NCBI GenBank assembly: GCA_016882165.1
Contig: VHBV01000080.1
Location: 1 to 6,118 of the forward strand
DNA length: 6,118 bases
From: Candidatus Pelagibacterales bacterium
Lineage (GTDB): Bacteria > Pseudomonadota > Alphaproteobacteria > Rickettsiales > UBA1997
Direction of reading: 5' to 3'
Shown: positions 1-5,992 of the stretch, one piece after another
How positions within the stretch are numbered: the first letter of the stretch is position 1
Layout of the letters: every line of letters starts with the position of its first letter
Position numbers and translations under genes: made by a program
Notes under the pieces: model-generated
Told to the model about the DNA's origin: nothing
What the model saw: only the letters and a program-made list of their open reading frames with translations
The model's database searches: none

Positions 1-278
1 GTTCACTTCCCAAAACATTTTCACCAAATTCATTTTTAAAATCATTTAAGGAAAGCTGATTGTTGTTTAGAAATTGGTTAAATTGTTCAAGATCATAATC
101 AAATGGCACAAGAGCAGAATCTAAGAAGCTGGCTGTGAATTGATCCAACGCATCACCTTGTACTTGTCCTAAAAGACTAGAAAAATCAGGAAAGGCTGCA
201 AGGTTAAAATTATTGCCATTTCCATCGTTGATTATGATTGTTGGAATTGAGTTTGAGTAATCTGAAAGGTTGGTGTTG
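1..278. repeat. Direct repeat copy A (pairs with 2209-2486), left end beyond window
   Basis: Bases 1-278 align without any gap to 2209-2486 (offset 2208, a multiple of three, same reading frame). Bases 1-127 are identical. Bases 128-178 are strongly diverged. Bases 179-278 differ at only two positions (224 and 227), both synonymous. Homology ends abruptly after base 278. The left border is not visible because the repeat runs off the window. Confidence 0.95.
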
Positions 279-1015
279 AGGTTGTATTTTGTGAGAAGTG
301 TTAGTAAATAATCTGAGTTTTTTACCTGATAAGTAGCTATATTTTCATTTTGTGAGTCTTTGATGAAAATTGTATTTGAGCCCAATTTAGCAGCATCAGT
401 TGCAATTGAATTTATTTTTGAAAAGTTAACATTTTCACTTCCAGAAAATAACTTTACTGTCATTTGTTTGTTATTATCTAAAAGAAAAATATCGCCTTGA
501 TCATTGATAAAAATGTCATTCTCTTTTGGCAAGCCAGAAACCATTGCATCACGAATTGCATTTGCAAAAATATCGCTATCATCAATTTGATCGGAAATTT
601 TTGTTACAACGAAGTCAATGGTTGTGTTGCCGATTTCAGTTGGAGTATCTGAATTATAAATAGAGTTAAAGGCTGCTGGGATTAATTCTTTTTCAACAAC
701 AAAGTCTGTGGCAGAAATTGCTAATGCCGCTTTCCTAGCATCTTCAAAGCTTAAATTTTGGCTTTTAAGCCAATAAACATCACTGTTAAATTTAGTTTCA
801 TAATAAACTTCTCTTTCTTTCAGTTTATTAATATCACCTAAAACTCCCATATTTTTTAAACTATTTATAAAACCTTCCCATAAAAAAGAAGTGGTGCTTT
901 GAGTTTCAACATTTCCACTTGGAAGATAAGTTTGAACAATAATATTATCATATTCATCAACATCAAATCTGATTGTTGCAATATCATTTTTATTTTGGGT
1001 TTGAGCGTTTGTCAT
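1..1015 (-). CDS. Uncharacterised acidic, cysteine-free protein (C-terminus beyond window)
   Basis: The reading frame opens at an ATG (complement of 1013-1015) and stays open for 338 codons to the window edge, so the C-terminus is not visible. I do not recognise the family. The visible part has no cysteine, about 48 Asp/Glu against 22 Lys/Arg, much Asn, and neither a signal peptide nor a membrane segment. The N-terminus is MTNAQTQNKNDIATIRFDVD. A degenerate strand-turn motif recurs at residues 168 (IFINDQGD), 216 (IFIKDSQN) and 260 (IIINDGNG), which suggests structural repeats of about 45 residues. Residues from about 247 to the edge are duplicated in the start-less fragment at 1898-2500. The gene begins 19 bases after the stop of the TPR lipoprotein gene, so the two are probably co-transcribed. 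A secreted or surface role fits the composition and the lipoprotein neighbour, but that is inference. Two complete codon-level alignments with the duplicate support that this is a translated frame. Confidence 0.8.
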   Translation of the reverse strand, partial: MTNAQTQNKNDIATIRFDVDEYDNIIVQTYLPSGNVETQSTTSFLWEGFINSLKNMGVLGDINKLKEREVYYETKFNSDVYWLKSQNLSFEDARKAALAISATDFVVEKELIPAAFNSIYNSDTPTEIGNTTIDFVVTKISDQIDDSDIFANAIRDAMVSGLPKENDIFINDQGDIFLLDNNKQMTVKLFSGSENVNFSKINSIATDAAKLGSNTIFIKDSQNENIATYQVKNSDYLLTLLTKYNLNTNLSDYSNSIPTIIINDGNGNNFNLAAFPDFSSLLGQVQGDALDQFTASFLDSALVPFDYDLEQFNQFLNNNQLSLNDFKNEFGENVLGSE

Positions 1016-1034
1016 GGCTTTTTGGAGTTATGGT

Positions 1035-1667
1035 TTATAGAAATTTTTGCAAATAATTAACATAAGTATCTTTAGAAGATTTTATTTTTTTTATTAAATC
1101 TTCAGGATCTAAATCAAAATTAACTGGATCTAATTCCTTTGCTTTATTAAAATACTCTAAAGATTTTTTGGTGTTTTTAAAATATATGGCCTCTAAAAAA
1201 CCAAGTCTAGTGTATATAAAAAAATTATTTTCTTCATAATCTAGGGACTCTAGCAAAATTTCTTTTGCTTTTTCTATATCTCCATAAAATTCTTCTGCTA
1301 TTGAGTATGCTATAAAAAACATACTATCACCTTCATTGTTAGCAACCATACCCCTCAAATCATCTCTTCTTTTAACTACTTCATAAGCTTTATCAAAATA
1401 TTCTAAAGATTCGTTGAATTTATGTAGTTTGTAAAGTGATTCAGCTTTTAGAAGATTAGATGTTAAAAATTCATCATCATCCTTATACTTTAAATCCAAA
1501 GCCTTGCTTGAATATTCTAAAGATTTTTCAAAGTTTTTTTCTTTAAAGTAAGAAAGTGCTATTTTGTTTAGTTTTCTATATTTATCACGTTTCTCGGTGC
1601 TTTTATCAAAACAAGATGACAAGAAAAAACAGCATATCAATGGAAATAAAATTAGCGTTTTTTTCAT
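1035..1667 (-). CDS. Predicted TPR-repeat lipoprotein
   Basis: Encodes 210 residues if started at the internal ATG at 1665-1667. That start gives a classical lipoprotein signal peptide: MKK, a hydrophobic stretch, then a lipobox LSSC with the acceptor cysteine at residue 19. The frame stays open to an earlier ATG at 1806-1808, but that 47-residue extension is non-descript and would bury the signal peptide, so I reject it. The mature part is helical and carries about four tetratricopeptide-like repeats, seen in ALSYFKEKNFEKSLEYSSKA, SLYKLHKFNESLEYFDKAYE, a weaker one around GDIEKAKEILLESLD, and IYFKNTKKSLEYFNKAKELD. TPRs are protein-binding scaffolds, so it probably holds a partner at a membrane surface, presumably in the periplasm. 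The obvious candidate partner is the acidic protein encoded 19 bases downstream. No specific family was recognised. It has no visible Shine-Dalgarno sequence, like its neighbours. Confidence 0.82.
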   Translation of the reverse strand: MKKTLILFPLICCFFLSSCFDKSTEKRDKYRKLNKIALSYFKEKNFEKSLEYSSKALDLKYKDDDEFLTSNLLKAESLYKLHKFNESLEYFDKAYEVVKRRDDLRGMVANNEGDSMFFIAYSIAEEFYGDIEKAKEILLESLDYEENNFFIYTRLGFLEAIYFKNTKKSLEYFNKAKELDPVNFDLDPEDLIKKIKSSKDTYVNYLQKFL

Positions 1668-1850
1668 ATAGTTTTTATTTTCTAATCTAAGAAAAGTTTT
1701 TTCGTTTAAACAGGTTGTCTTAAAACAAAGCAGCAATTTCTCAAAACAATCAACTAAATTATGGAGAGGTTCGTTGTTTTTAATATAAAGAAGATTGGTA
1801 ATTTTCATGCTTCTGATTCTTATTTTTGGTGATAAAAAAGATTAATTTCT

Positions 1851-1878
1851 AAACTATTTTCAAATAATTTGATGTCAA
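1851..1878 (-). promoter_or_regulatory. Candidate sigma70-type promoter for the lipoprotein and acidic-protein pair
   Basis: On the minus strand a perfect -35 box TTGACA (complement of 1873-1878) is followed after 16 bases by a weak -10, TAGTTT (complement of 1851-1856, 3 of 6 consensus). It lies in the gap just after the stop of the truncated fragment, where a promoter for the downstream pair would be expected. It would leave a leader of roughly 180 bases before the preferred lipoprotein start. The poor -10 makes this tentative. Confidence 0.28.
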
Positions 1879-1897
1879 TTTTAAGTTATTTTCTGTT

Positions 1898-2500
1898 TCA
1901 AAATGATTGAATTCTCAATCTAAAATCAAAGCTTTTAATATTTTTATAACCCTGATCAAACAAAAATTCTTCCAAACTTCCGTCATTTAAAGTGAATTCA
2001 ACATATTCTCTGTCGGAGATGTTATAATTCTGCAAATTAGGTTCTTCAAAATCTAACTCTTCGCTTTTAACAGAGAAATTAGCTTCATAATTGCCGCCAG
2101 TTGTAGTTATTTCAACATCAAACAAGTTTGAATTAAGATTCAAATCATCTAAAAAAGATTGTTCAAAATATTTATCAAAAGATGAAGAAAAGTTAAATTC
2201 AGAATCAAGTTCACTTCCCAAAACATTTTCACCAAATTCATTTTTAAAATCATTTAAGGAAAGCTGATTGTTGTTTAGAAATTGGTTAAATTGTTCAAGA
2301 TCATAATCAAATGGCACAAGAGCAGAATCTAAGAAATTTGTGGTAAATTGGTCAAATACATCTGTTTTTTCGCTGCTAAACAAAGAAGAAAAATCAGGAA
2401 AGGCTGCAAGGTTAAAATTATTGCCATTTCCGTCATTGATTATGATTGTTGGAATTGAGTTTGAGTAATCTGAAAGGTTGGTGTTGGATGATAAAATGTT
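1898..2500 (-). pseudogene. 5'-truncated, start-less duplicate of the acidic-protein gene
   Basis: On the minus strand an open frame runs from just after a TGA (complement of 2501-2503) to a TGA at 1898-1900. It contains no in-frame ATG. The only apparent start, TTG at 2381-2383, aligns with an internal leucine codon (residue 281) of the gene at 1-1015, and homology continues upstream of it, so it is not a real start. From 2486 down to 2209 the product matches residues 247-338 of that protein. The remaining ~103 residues (2208-1901) go beyond what is visible of the other copy. They are acidic and rich in Phe, Leu and Asn, ending in RIQSF. From the TTG onward I count about 33 Asp/Glu to 9 Lys/Arg and no cysteine. 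The frame is otherwise intact, so it could be a silent recombination donor instead of plain debris. It may also show what the missing C-terminus of the full gene looks like. Expression would need read-through from kdsD plus a non-ATG start. Confidence 0.75.
2209..2486. repeat. Direct repeat copy B (pairs with 1-278)
   Basis: Second copy of the in-frame direct repeat, lying inside the start-less fragment. The alignment to bases 1-278 is gap-free. The diverged patch here is 2336-2386. Upstream homology (towards kdsD) stops sharply after 2486, and an in-frame TGA follows within five codons. That sharp edge marks the duplication or deletion junction. Confidence 0.95.
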
Positions 2501-2607
2501 TCAAACGTCAATTGGTTTATTGAATAAACTGAAATTTATTAGCTGGAAGAAAAGAATTTCAAATATTAAAAAAATATTTAATAAAAAAACCTATGATTTT
2601 CTAAAAA

Positions 2608-3579
2608 CTAAGCTGCTCCAATTCTAAGACAATCATGAATATGAAGTATACCAATAACTTTTTTATTATTTGATTCTTCATCAACAACAAACAGGCTAGT
2701 AATTGACTTTTTGTTCATCAGTGCAATTGCATCAACAGCAAGCATATTATGATCAATCAAAGTTGGATTTGCAGTCATTGTTTCTTTGGCATTTTGTTTT
2801 AAAAAATCAGAGCTTATATGTCTTCTTAAATCGCCATCGGTAATTATACCAATTAGTTCTCCTGATGAATTAATGACTGAAGTGCAACCTAAATGTTTTG
2901 AGGTCATTTCAAGCAATACTTCTGACATTTTTGTATTTTCTTCAACAACAGGAACATCTGACCCGCTTCTCATAATTTCTTTTACGCGAATGAAAGCAGC
3001 TCCAAGTTTTCCTCCTGGATGGAATACTCCGAAAGATTCTTCATTAAAACCCTTAGCATCAATTAGGCTTACTGCAATTGCATCACCTAAAGCTAGCATC
3101 ATTGTAGTTGAAGTAGTTGGTGCTTTTACAGAGTTGGCTTCTGGAATTTTTGATAAAACAAAAGATATAGTACTTGATCTTACAAGTTCAGATTCAGCTC
3201 TTCTAACCATTGAAATTATAGGAATTTCAAATCTACGACAATAAAAAACAATGTCTTTTAACTCTTTAGTTTCTCCAGAATTTGAAAGCAAAATTACAAC
3301 ATCTTCTGCTGTAATCATACCCAAATCACCATGACTTGCTTCACCTGGGTGAATAAAAAAAGATGGAGTGCCAGTTGAGGCTAAAGTGGCTGCAATTTTA
3401 TTGGCAATATGTCCTGATTTTCCCATACCGCTCAGAATTACTCTTCCTTTGCAATTTAAAATTAAATCAATTGCTTTCACATAATTATCATCGAAACAAG
3501 AAAATAAAGAATTCAATCCTTCAATTTCCGTTTGAATAGTTTTCTTGGCTGATTCAATATAAGATTTTTTATCTTGCAT
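2608..3579 (-). CDS. kdsD: Arabinose-5-phosphate isomerase (KdsD/KpsF/GutQ family)
   Basis: Converts D-ribulose 5-phosphate to D-arabinose 5-phosphate, the first step of cytoplasmic Kdo synthesis for lipopolysaccharide. The 323-residue length is normal for the family. An N-terminal SIS sugar-isomerase domain (about 35-175) carries GMGKSGHIANKIAATLASTG at 51-70, SNSGETKE at 99-106, IPEANSVKAPTTST at 145-158 and HPGGKLG at 187-193. Two C-terminal CBS domains follow (about 203-260 and 267-323), including IGIITDGDLRRH. K54, E106, E147 and H187 fit the spacing I recall for the catalytic K59, E111, E152 and H193 of the E. coli enzyme, so it should be active. The start ATG is at 3577-3579 and the stop is TAG. 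It is transcribed away from pyrE across a 278-base divergent gap. A GutQ-type paralogue has the same reaction and cannot be excluded from sequence alone, nor can a KpsF capsule role. Confidence 0.95.
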   Translation of the reverse strand: MQDKKSYIESAKKTIQTEIEGLNSLFSCFDDNYVKAIDLILNCKGRVILSGMGKSGHIANKIAATLASTGTPSFFIHPGEASHGDLGMITAEDVVILLSNSGETKELKDIVFYCRRFEIPIISMVRRAESELVRSSTISFVLSKIPEANSVKAPTTSTTMMLALGDAIAVSLIDAKGFNEESFGVFHPGGKLGAAFIRVKEIMRSGSDVPVVEENTKMSEVLLEMTSKHLGCTSVINSSGELIGIITDGDLRRHISSDFLKQNAKETMTANPTLIDHNMLAVDAIALMNKKSITSLFVVDEESNNKKVIGILHIHDCLRIGAA

Positions 3580-3635
3580 AGTTTAGAGGTTTTATTTTAA
3601 TTTGGAGATTTTTAATATTTTCTTTGTTAAAACGT

Positions 3636-3641
3636 ATTATA
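3636..3641 (-). promoter_or_regulatory. Candidate -10 box for kdsD
   Basis: On the minus strand the sequence reads TATAAT, a perfect -10 consensus, about 57 bases upstream of the kdsD start. The expected -35 position (about 3659-3664) lies inside the left arm of the inverted repeat at 3652-3762 and shows no good TTGACA match. If this is the promoter, the repeat supplies or replaced its -35 region. Confidence 0.35.
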
Positions 3642-3651
3642 CTCACCTAAA

Positions 3652-3762
3652 TTTATCACGAACTGTCATCCTGAGCGTAAGCGAAGGATCTCAGTAGTTG
3701 TAACTCGGATTTCCAATTTCTGTGATCCTTCGCTTACGCTCAGGATGACAGTTCGTGATAAA
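3652..3762. repeat. Perfect 39-bp inverted repeat, MITE/palindromic-element-like
   Basis: The arms at 3652-3690 and 3724-3762 are perfect reverse complements over 39 bases, around a 33-base centre. Three further pairs form inside after one mismatch (3692-3694 with 3720-3722). The arm core reads TGTCATCCTGAGCG...AAGCGAAGGATC, which I recall as a dispersed palindromic repeat type in many bacterial genomes. The ends read TTTATCACG...CGTGATAAA. A TA flanks TCACG/CGTGA on both sides, as expected for a TA-targeting (IS630/mariner-type) miniature element, although in a palindrome this is not independent evidence. The element has no coding capacity. It lies between divergent genes, so it is not a terminator for either, but it would fold into a very stable hairpin if transcribed. 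Confidence 0.92.
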
Positions 3763-3773
3763 ACGAGGTAACA

Positions 3774-3797
3774 GCTTACGGCAACTCAAGATGAAAG
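3774..3797. repeat. Decayed half-copy of the neighbouring inverted-repeat element
   Basis: GCTTACG (3774-3780), four extra bases GCAA, then CTCAAGATGAAAG (3785-3797) match GCTTACG/CTCAGGATGACAG of the right arm (3732-3751) at 18 of 20 positions. This suggests an older, mutated insertion of the same element beside the intact one. The match is short, so chance similarity is not ruled out. Confidence 0.45.
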
Positions 3798-3808
3798 CTA
3801 TCGTTTAG

Positions 3809-3839
3809 TTGTAATTAACTAAGAAATTCTAATTATAAA
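3809..3839 (+). promoter_or_regulatory. Candidate promoter for pyrE-metF
   Basis: TATAAA (3834-3839, 5 of 6 consensus) lies 18 bases before the pyrE start. A possible -35, TTGTAA, is at 3809-3814, but the 19-base spacer is long. A small inverted repeat TTAGTT/AACTAA (3805-3810, 3817-3822) overlaps the -35 region and could be an operator or chance in AT-rich DNA. The implied leader is only about a dozen bases, consistent with the lack of a Shine-Dalgarno sequence. Confidence 0.3.
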
Positions 3840-3857
3840 TGCCAATTATTAACAGTT

Positions 3858-4463
3858 ATGAGTCTTAAAGAGCAAGAAATTTTGCAAGAATTTGCTGATT
3901 CTAAAGCAATTTTAAAAGGTCACTTCATATTATCTTCTGGATTGCATTCAGATACTTATATGCAGTGTGCCAGAGTTTTGATGAATCCAAAAAGAGCAGA
4001 AAAACTTTGTAGCGCTTTGGCAGAAAAAGTTGAAGAAAGATTAGGTAAAAACTTCTTTGATATTGTTGTAGCACCGGCGATGGGAGGTGTTGTTGTTGGT
4101 TATGAAATGGGGCGTCAACTTGGCTTAGAGACAATTTTTTGTGAAAGAGTTAATGGTATATTTGAATTGCGTCGAGGTTTCGAATTGCCAAAAGAATCAA
4201 GAGTTTTGGTTGTTGAAGATGTTATTACAACTGGAAAATCTTCTTTGGAAACTTATGCTTTAGTTGAAAAATTTGGTGCAAAAGTTGTTGCTGAATGTTC
4301 TTTGGTTGATCGCTCAAATGATAGAAACTTGGAACAAAAAATGAAAGTTCCAGTTATTTCTCTTCTACAAATTGAAGTGCAGACTTTTGATGAAAATAAT
4401 GTTCCTGAAAATTTAAAAGATATTCCAGCTGTAAAACCAGGAAGTAGATTTATTCAAAAATAA
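3858..4463 (+). CDS. pyrE: Orotate phosphoribosyltransferase
   Basis: Joins orotate to 5-phosphoribosyl diphosphate (PRPP), giving orotidine 5'-phosphate in de novo UMP synthesis, in the cytoplasm. The 201 residues are a normal length. The PRPP-binding motif VLVVEDVITTGKS is at 116-128, with the acidic pair E120-D121. GHFILSSGLHSDTYMQCA (21-38) is the family N-terminal signature. VVAPAMGGVVVGYEMGR (70-86) is the conserved central segment. The flexible loop region reads CERVNGIFELRRGF (95-108) in place of the Lys/His-rich loop of the E. coli enzyme. I recall this ERV.G...LRRGF form from alphaproteobacterial PyrE proteins. The C-terminus carries IPAVKPGSR. The ATG start has no Shine-Dalgarno sequence but places the conserved motifs at their usual distance. 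The gene ends one base before metF, so the two form an operon. Confidence 0.96.
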   Translation: MSLKEQEILQEFADSKAILKGHFILSSGLHSDTYMQCARVLMNPKRAEKLCSALAEKVEERLGKNFFDIVVAPAMGGVVVGYEMGRQLGLETIFCERVNGIFELRRGFELPKESRVLVVEDVITTGKSSLETYALVEKFGAKVVAECSLVDRSNDRNLEQKMKVPVISLLQIEVQTFDENNVPENLKDIPAVKPGSRFIQK

Positions 4464-4464
4464 T

Positions 4465-5361
4465 ATGAAAAATTATACTAATAAACTTGAAGAAGTTGTT
4501 TTAAATAAAAGCGAGATAAATGTTTCATTTGAATTTTTTCCGCCAAAGACAGATGAAATGGAGACAAAATTATGGGAAGTAATTTCCAGATTAAAAAATC
4601 TTAATCCAACTTTTGTTTCAGTCACTTATGGAGCTGGAGGTTCAACTCGTGAAAGAACGCACCATACAATTAAAAGAATCATTGATGATACTACTTTAAA
4701 GCCAGCATCTCATTTAACTTGCATTGCAGCTTCAAAAGAAGAAATACATGAAATTCTGTATAATTACTGGCAAATTGGTGTTCGTCATATTGTCGCTCTG
4801 CGTGGTGATATGCCTGCTTCCAGCCCAAATTACCAACTTCATCCAGATGGCTATAAGTATGCTAATGAATTGGTTGCGGGTATTAAAAAAATTGCAGATT
4901 TTGAAATTTCAGTAGCGGGATATCCAGAAAAACATCCAGAGGCAAAAAGTTTTGAAGAAGATATTGATAACCTAAAACGCAAAGTTGATGCTGGAGCTGA
5001 CCGTATTATAACTCAGTTTTTCTTTGACTCTGATGTCTATTTTAGATTCGTTGATAAATGTCATAAATCAGGAATTAATGTTCCAATTGTTCCAGGTATT
5101 TTGCCAGTGAGTAATGTTAAGCAAACAAAGCACTTTGCAAAAATGTGTGGAGCGAAAATTCCAAAATGGATGAATGAAGTTTTTAATGGTCTTGATGAAA
5201 AACAAGATACTAGACAATTAATTGCCGGAATAGTTGCAGTTGAGCTTTGCAGAATTTTGCGTAATGGAGGTGTTAAGGATTTTCACTTCTATACTCTTAA
5301 TAGATCAGAGCTTACAAGTGCAATTTGTCATATTTTGGGTGTTTCAGATTCTTTAAGTTAA
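4465..5361 (+). CDS. metF: 5,10-methylenetetrahydrofolate reductase
   Basis: An FAD enzyme that reduces 5,10-methylenetetrahydrofolate to 5-methyltetrahydrofolate, the methyl donor for methionine synthase. At 298 residues it matches the single-domain bacterial MetF (TIM barrel, no regulatory domain). Motifs in order are SFEFFPPK (21-28, with E23 at the place of E. coli catalytic E28), FVSVTYGAGGSTRERT (50-65), HLTCIA (83-88), ALRGD (111-115, D115 matching flavin-interacting D120 with the same 92-residue spacing), AGYPEKHPEA (151-160), TQFFFD (183-188), VPGILPV (209-215) and the C-terminal DFHFYTLNRS (272-281). All the key positions I can check are present. It starts one base after the pyrE stop and is probably translationally coupled to it. 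A 77-base gap with a likely promoter follows. Confidence 0.96.
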   Translation: MKNYTNKLEEVVLNKSEINVSFEFFPPKTDEMETKLWEVISRLKNLNPTFVSVTYGAGGSTRERTHHTIKRIIDDTTLKPASHLTCIAASKEEIHEILYNYWQIGVRHIVALRGDMPASSPNYQLHPDGYKYANELVAGIKKIADFEISVAGYPEKHPEAKSFEEDIDNLKRKVDAGADRIITQFFFDSDVYFRFVDKCHKSGINVPIVPGILPVSNVKQTKHFAKMCGAKIPKWMNEVFNGLDEKQDTRQLIAGIVAVELCRILRNGGVKDFHFYTLNRSELTSAICHILGVSDSLS

Positions 5362-5372
5362 GAATCATTAGC

Positions 5373-5401
5373 TTGAATTTTACTTTTTAGGATTTTATAC
5401 A
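5373..5401 (+). promoter_or_regulatory. Candidate sigma70-type promoter for infA - DUF486 - topA
   Basis: TTGAAT (5373-5378) and TATACA (5396-5401) are separated by exactly 17 bases, each matching the sigma70 consensus at 4 of 6 positions. It lies in the only sizeable gap of the plus-strand cluster. It would start transcription near 5408, giving a leader of about 30 bases before infA. No terminator hairpin for metF is visible in the same gap, so read-through from pyrE-metF is also likely. Confidence 0.45.
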
Positions 5402-5438
5402 ACAGCCAAATTTATCTTTAACCTATAAATATTTTTAA

Positions 5439-5657
5439 ATGCCAAAAGAAGATTTACTTACTATGAATGGAATAGTTGTTGAGGTTTTACCAAACACAAT
5501 TTTCCGCGTAGAACTTGAAAATGGACATGTTATCACTGCTCATGCTTCAGGAAAAATTAGAAAAAATAAGATCCGTGTTCTAAAAGGTGATAAAGTTGAA
5601 GTTGAAATGACAACTTATGACTTGACTAAAGGCAGAATTGTAAGAAGAACAGTTTAA
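5439..5657 (+). CDS. infA: Translation initiation factor IF-1
   Basis: IF-1 binds the ribosomal A site on the 30S subunit and works with IF-2 and IF-3 in start selection. The 72 residues are the standard length and form a single S1-like OB-fold. Conserved landmarks are NGIVVEVLPNTIFRVELENG (10-29), HVITAHASGKIRKNKIRVLK (30-49), GDKVEVEM (50-57) and YDLTKGRIVRR (60-70). The YDLTKGRI ending is the form usual in alphaproteobacteria. The ATG start follows an AT-rich leader without a Shine-Dalgarno sequence. The next gene starts five bases after its stop, so infA heads a compact operon with a small membrane protein and topA. A linkage of infA to topA couples a translation factor with DNA supercoiling control, but no functional link is known to me. 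Confidence 0.97.
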   Translation: MPKEDLLTMNGIVVEVLPNTIFRVELENGHVITAHASGKIRKNKIRVLKGDKVEVEMTTYDLTKGRIVRRTV

Positions 5658-5662
5658 AATAA

Positions 5663-5989
5663 ATGTATACTATCATTTTGCTGACAATTTCCAATATTTT
5701 TATGACCTTTGCTTGGTATGGTCATCTAAAGTTTCGTGAAGTTGAATTGTGGCAAGTGATTTTAATTAGTTGGTTAATTGCTTTGCCAGAATATATTTTT
5801 CAAGTTCCGGCGAATCGTTTTGGATATTCGCAATTTAGTGCTGTTGAGTTAAAAACAATCCAAGAAGTTATTACTCTTACAGTATTTGCATTTTTTTCAG
5901 TTTTTTATTTAGGTGAAAAACTAAAATGGAATCACGTCGCTGGTTTTGCTTTGATTATTGTAGCGGTGTCCTTAATTTTTAAAAAATAA
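5663..5989 (+). CDS. DUF486 (DMT-like) small integral membrane protein
   Basis: A 108-residue protein with four predicted membrane helices (about 1-19, 30-47, 68-83, 91-106) and short loops. The segments TFAWYGHLKF (15-24) and PEYIFQVPANRFGY (42-55) are the recognisable signature of the DUF486 family, small proteins related to the drug/metabolite transporter superfamily. The length is typical, and the protein is complete. The substrate and role are unknown. Half-size four-helix DMT proteins usually act as dimers, which would apply here only by analogy. The gene sits five bases after infA and three bases before topA, so it is co-transcribed with two core information-processing genes. This placement is more likely to reflect operon packing than a shared task. 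Confidence 0.88.
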   Translation: MYTIILLTISNIFMTFAWYGHLKFREVELWQVILISWLIALPEYIFQVPANRFGYSQFSAVELKTIQEVITLTVFAFFSVFYLGEKLKWNHVAGFALIIVAVSLIFKK

Positions 5990-5992
5990 CAG

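Noticed and set aside
1668..1808. 47-residue N-terminal extension of the TPR lipoprotein
   Set aside because: It would bury a textbook lipoprotein signal peptide and shows no domain features.
1898..1930. Outer-membrane beta-signal at the C-terminus (…RIQSF)
   Set aside because: Terminal Phe is present, but the alternating hydrophobic positions are out of register with the terminal residue, and no barrel strands or signal peptide are evident.
1..2500. Polymorphic-toxin locus with orphan C-terminal module and immunity gene
   Set aside because: The partial copy lies upstream of, not after, the full gene, the intervening gene is a lipoprotein scaffold, and no toxin domain is recognisable. The left context could still change this.
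2501..2503. TGA read as Trp, extending the fragment upstream
   Set aside because: Trp is TGG in the genes here, homology to the intact copy has already ended, and other genes use normal stops.
2561..2579. AT-only hairpin AAATATT/AATATTT after kdsD as a terminator
   Set aside because: Seven A-T pairs with no GC are too weak for an intrinsic terminator and are expected by chance in such AT-rich DNA.
2786..3244. Plus-strand open frame of 152 codons
   Set aside because: It lies wholly antisense to kdsD, whose SIS and CBS motifs are clear; low-complexity product with no recognisable domain.
3652..3762. Inverted repeat as a terminator or CRISPR unit
   Set aside because: It lies upstream of both flanking genes, has no terminal U-tract in context, and there are no regularly spaced direct repeats.
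3925..4134. Minus-strand open frame of 69 codons
   Set aside because: Antisense shadow inside pyrE, no motif.
4724..4915. Plus-strand open frame of 63 codons
   Set aside because: Out-of-frame shadow inside metF across its conserved motifs.
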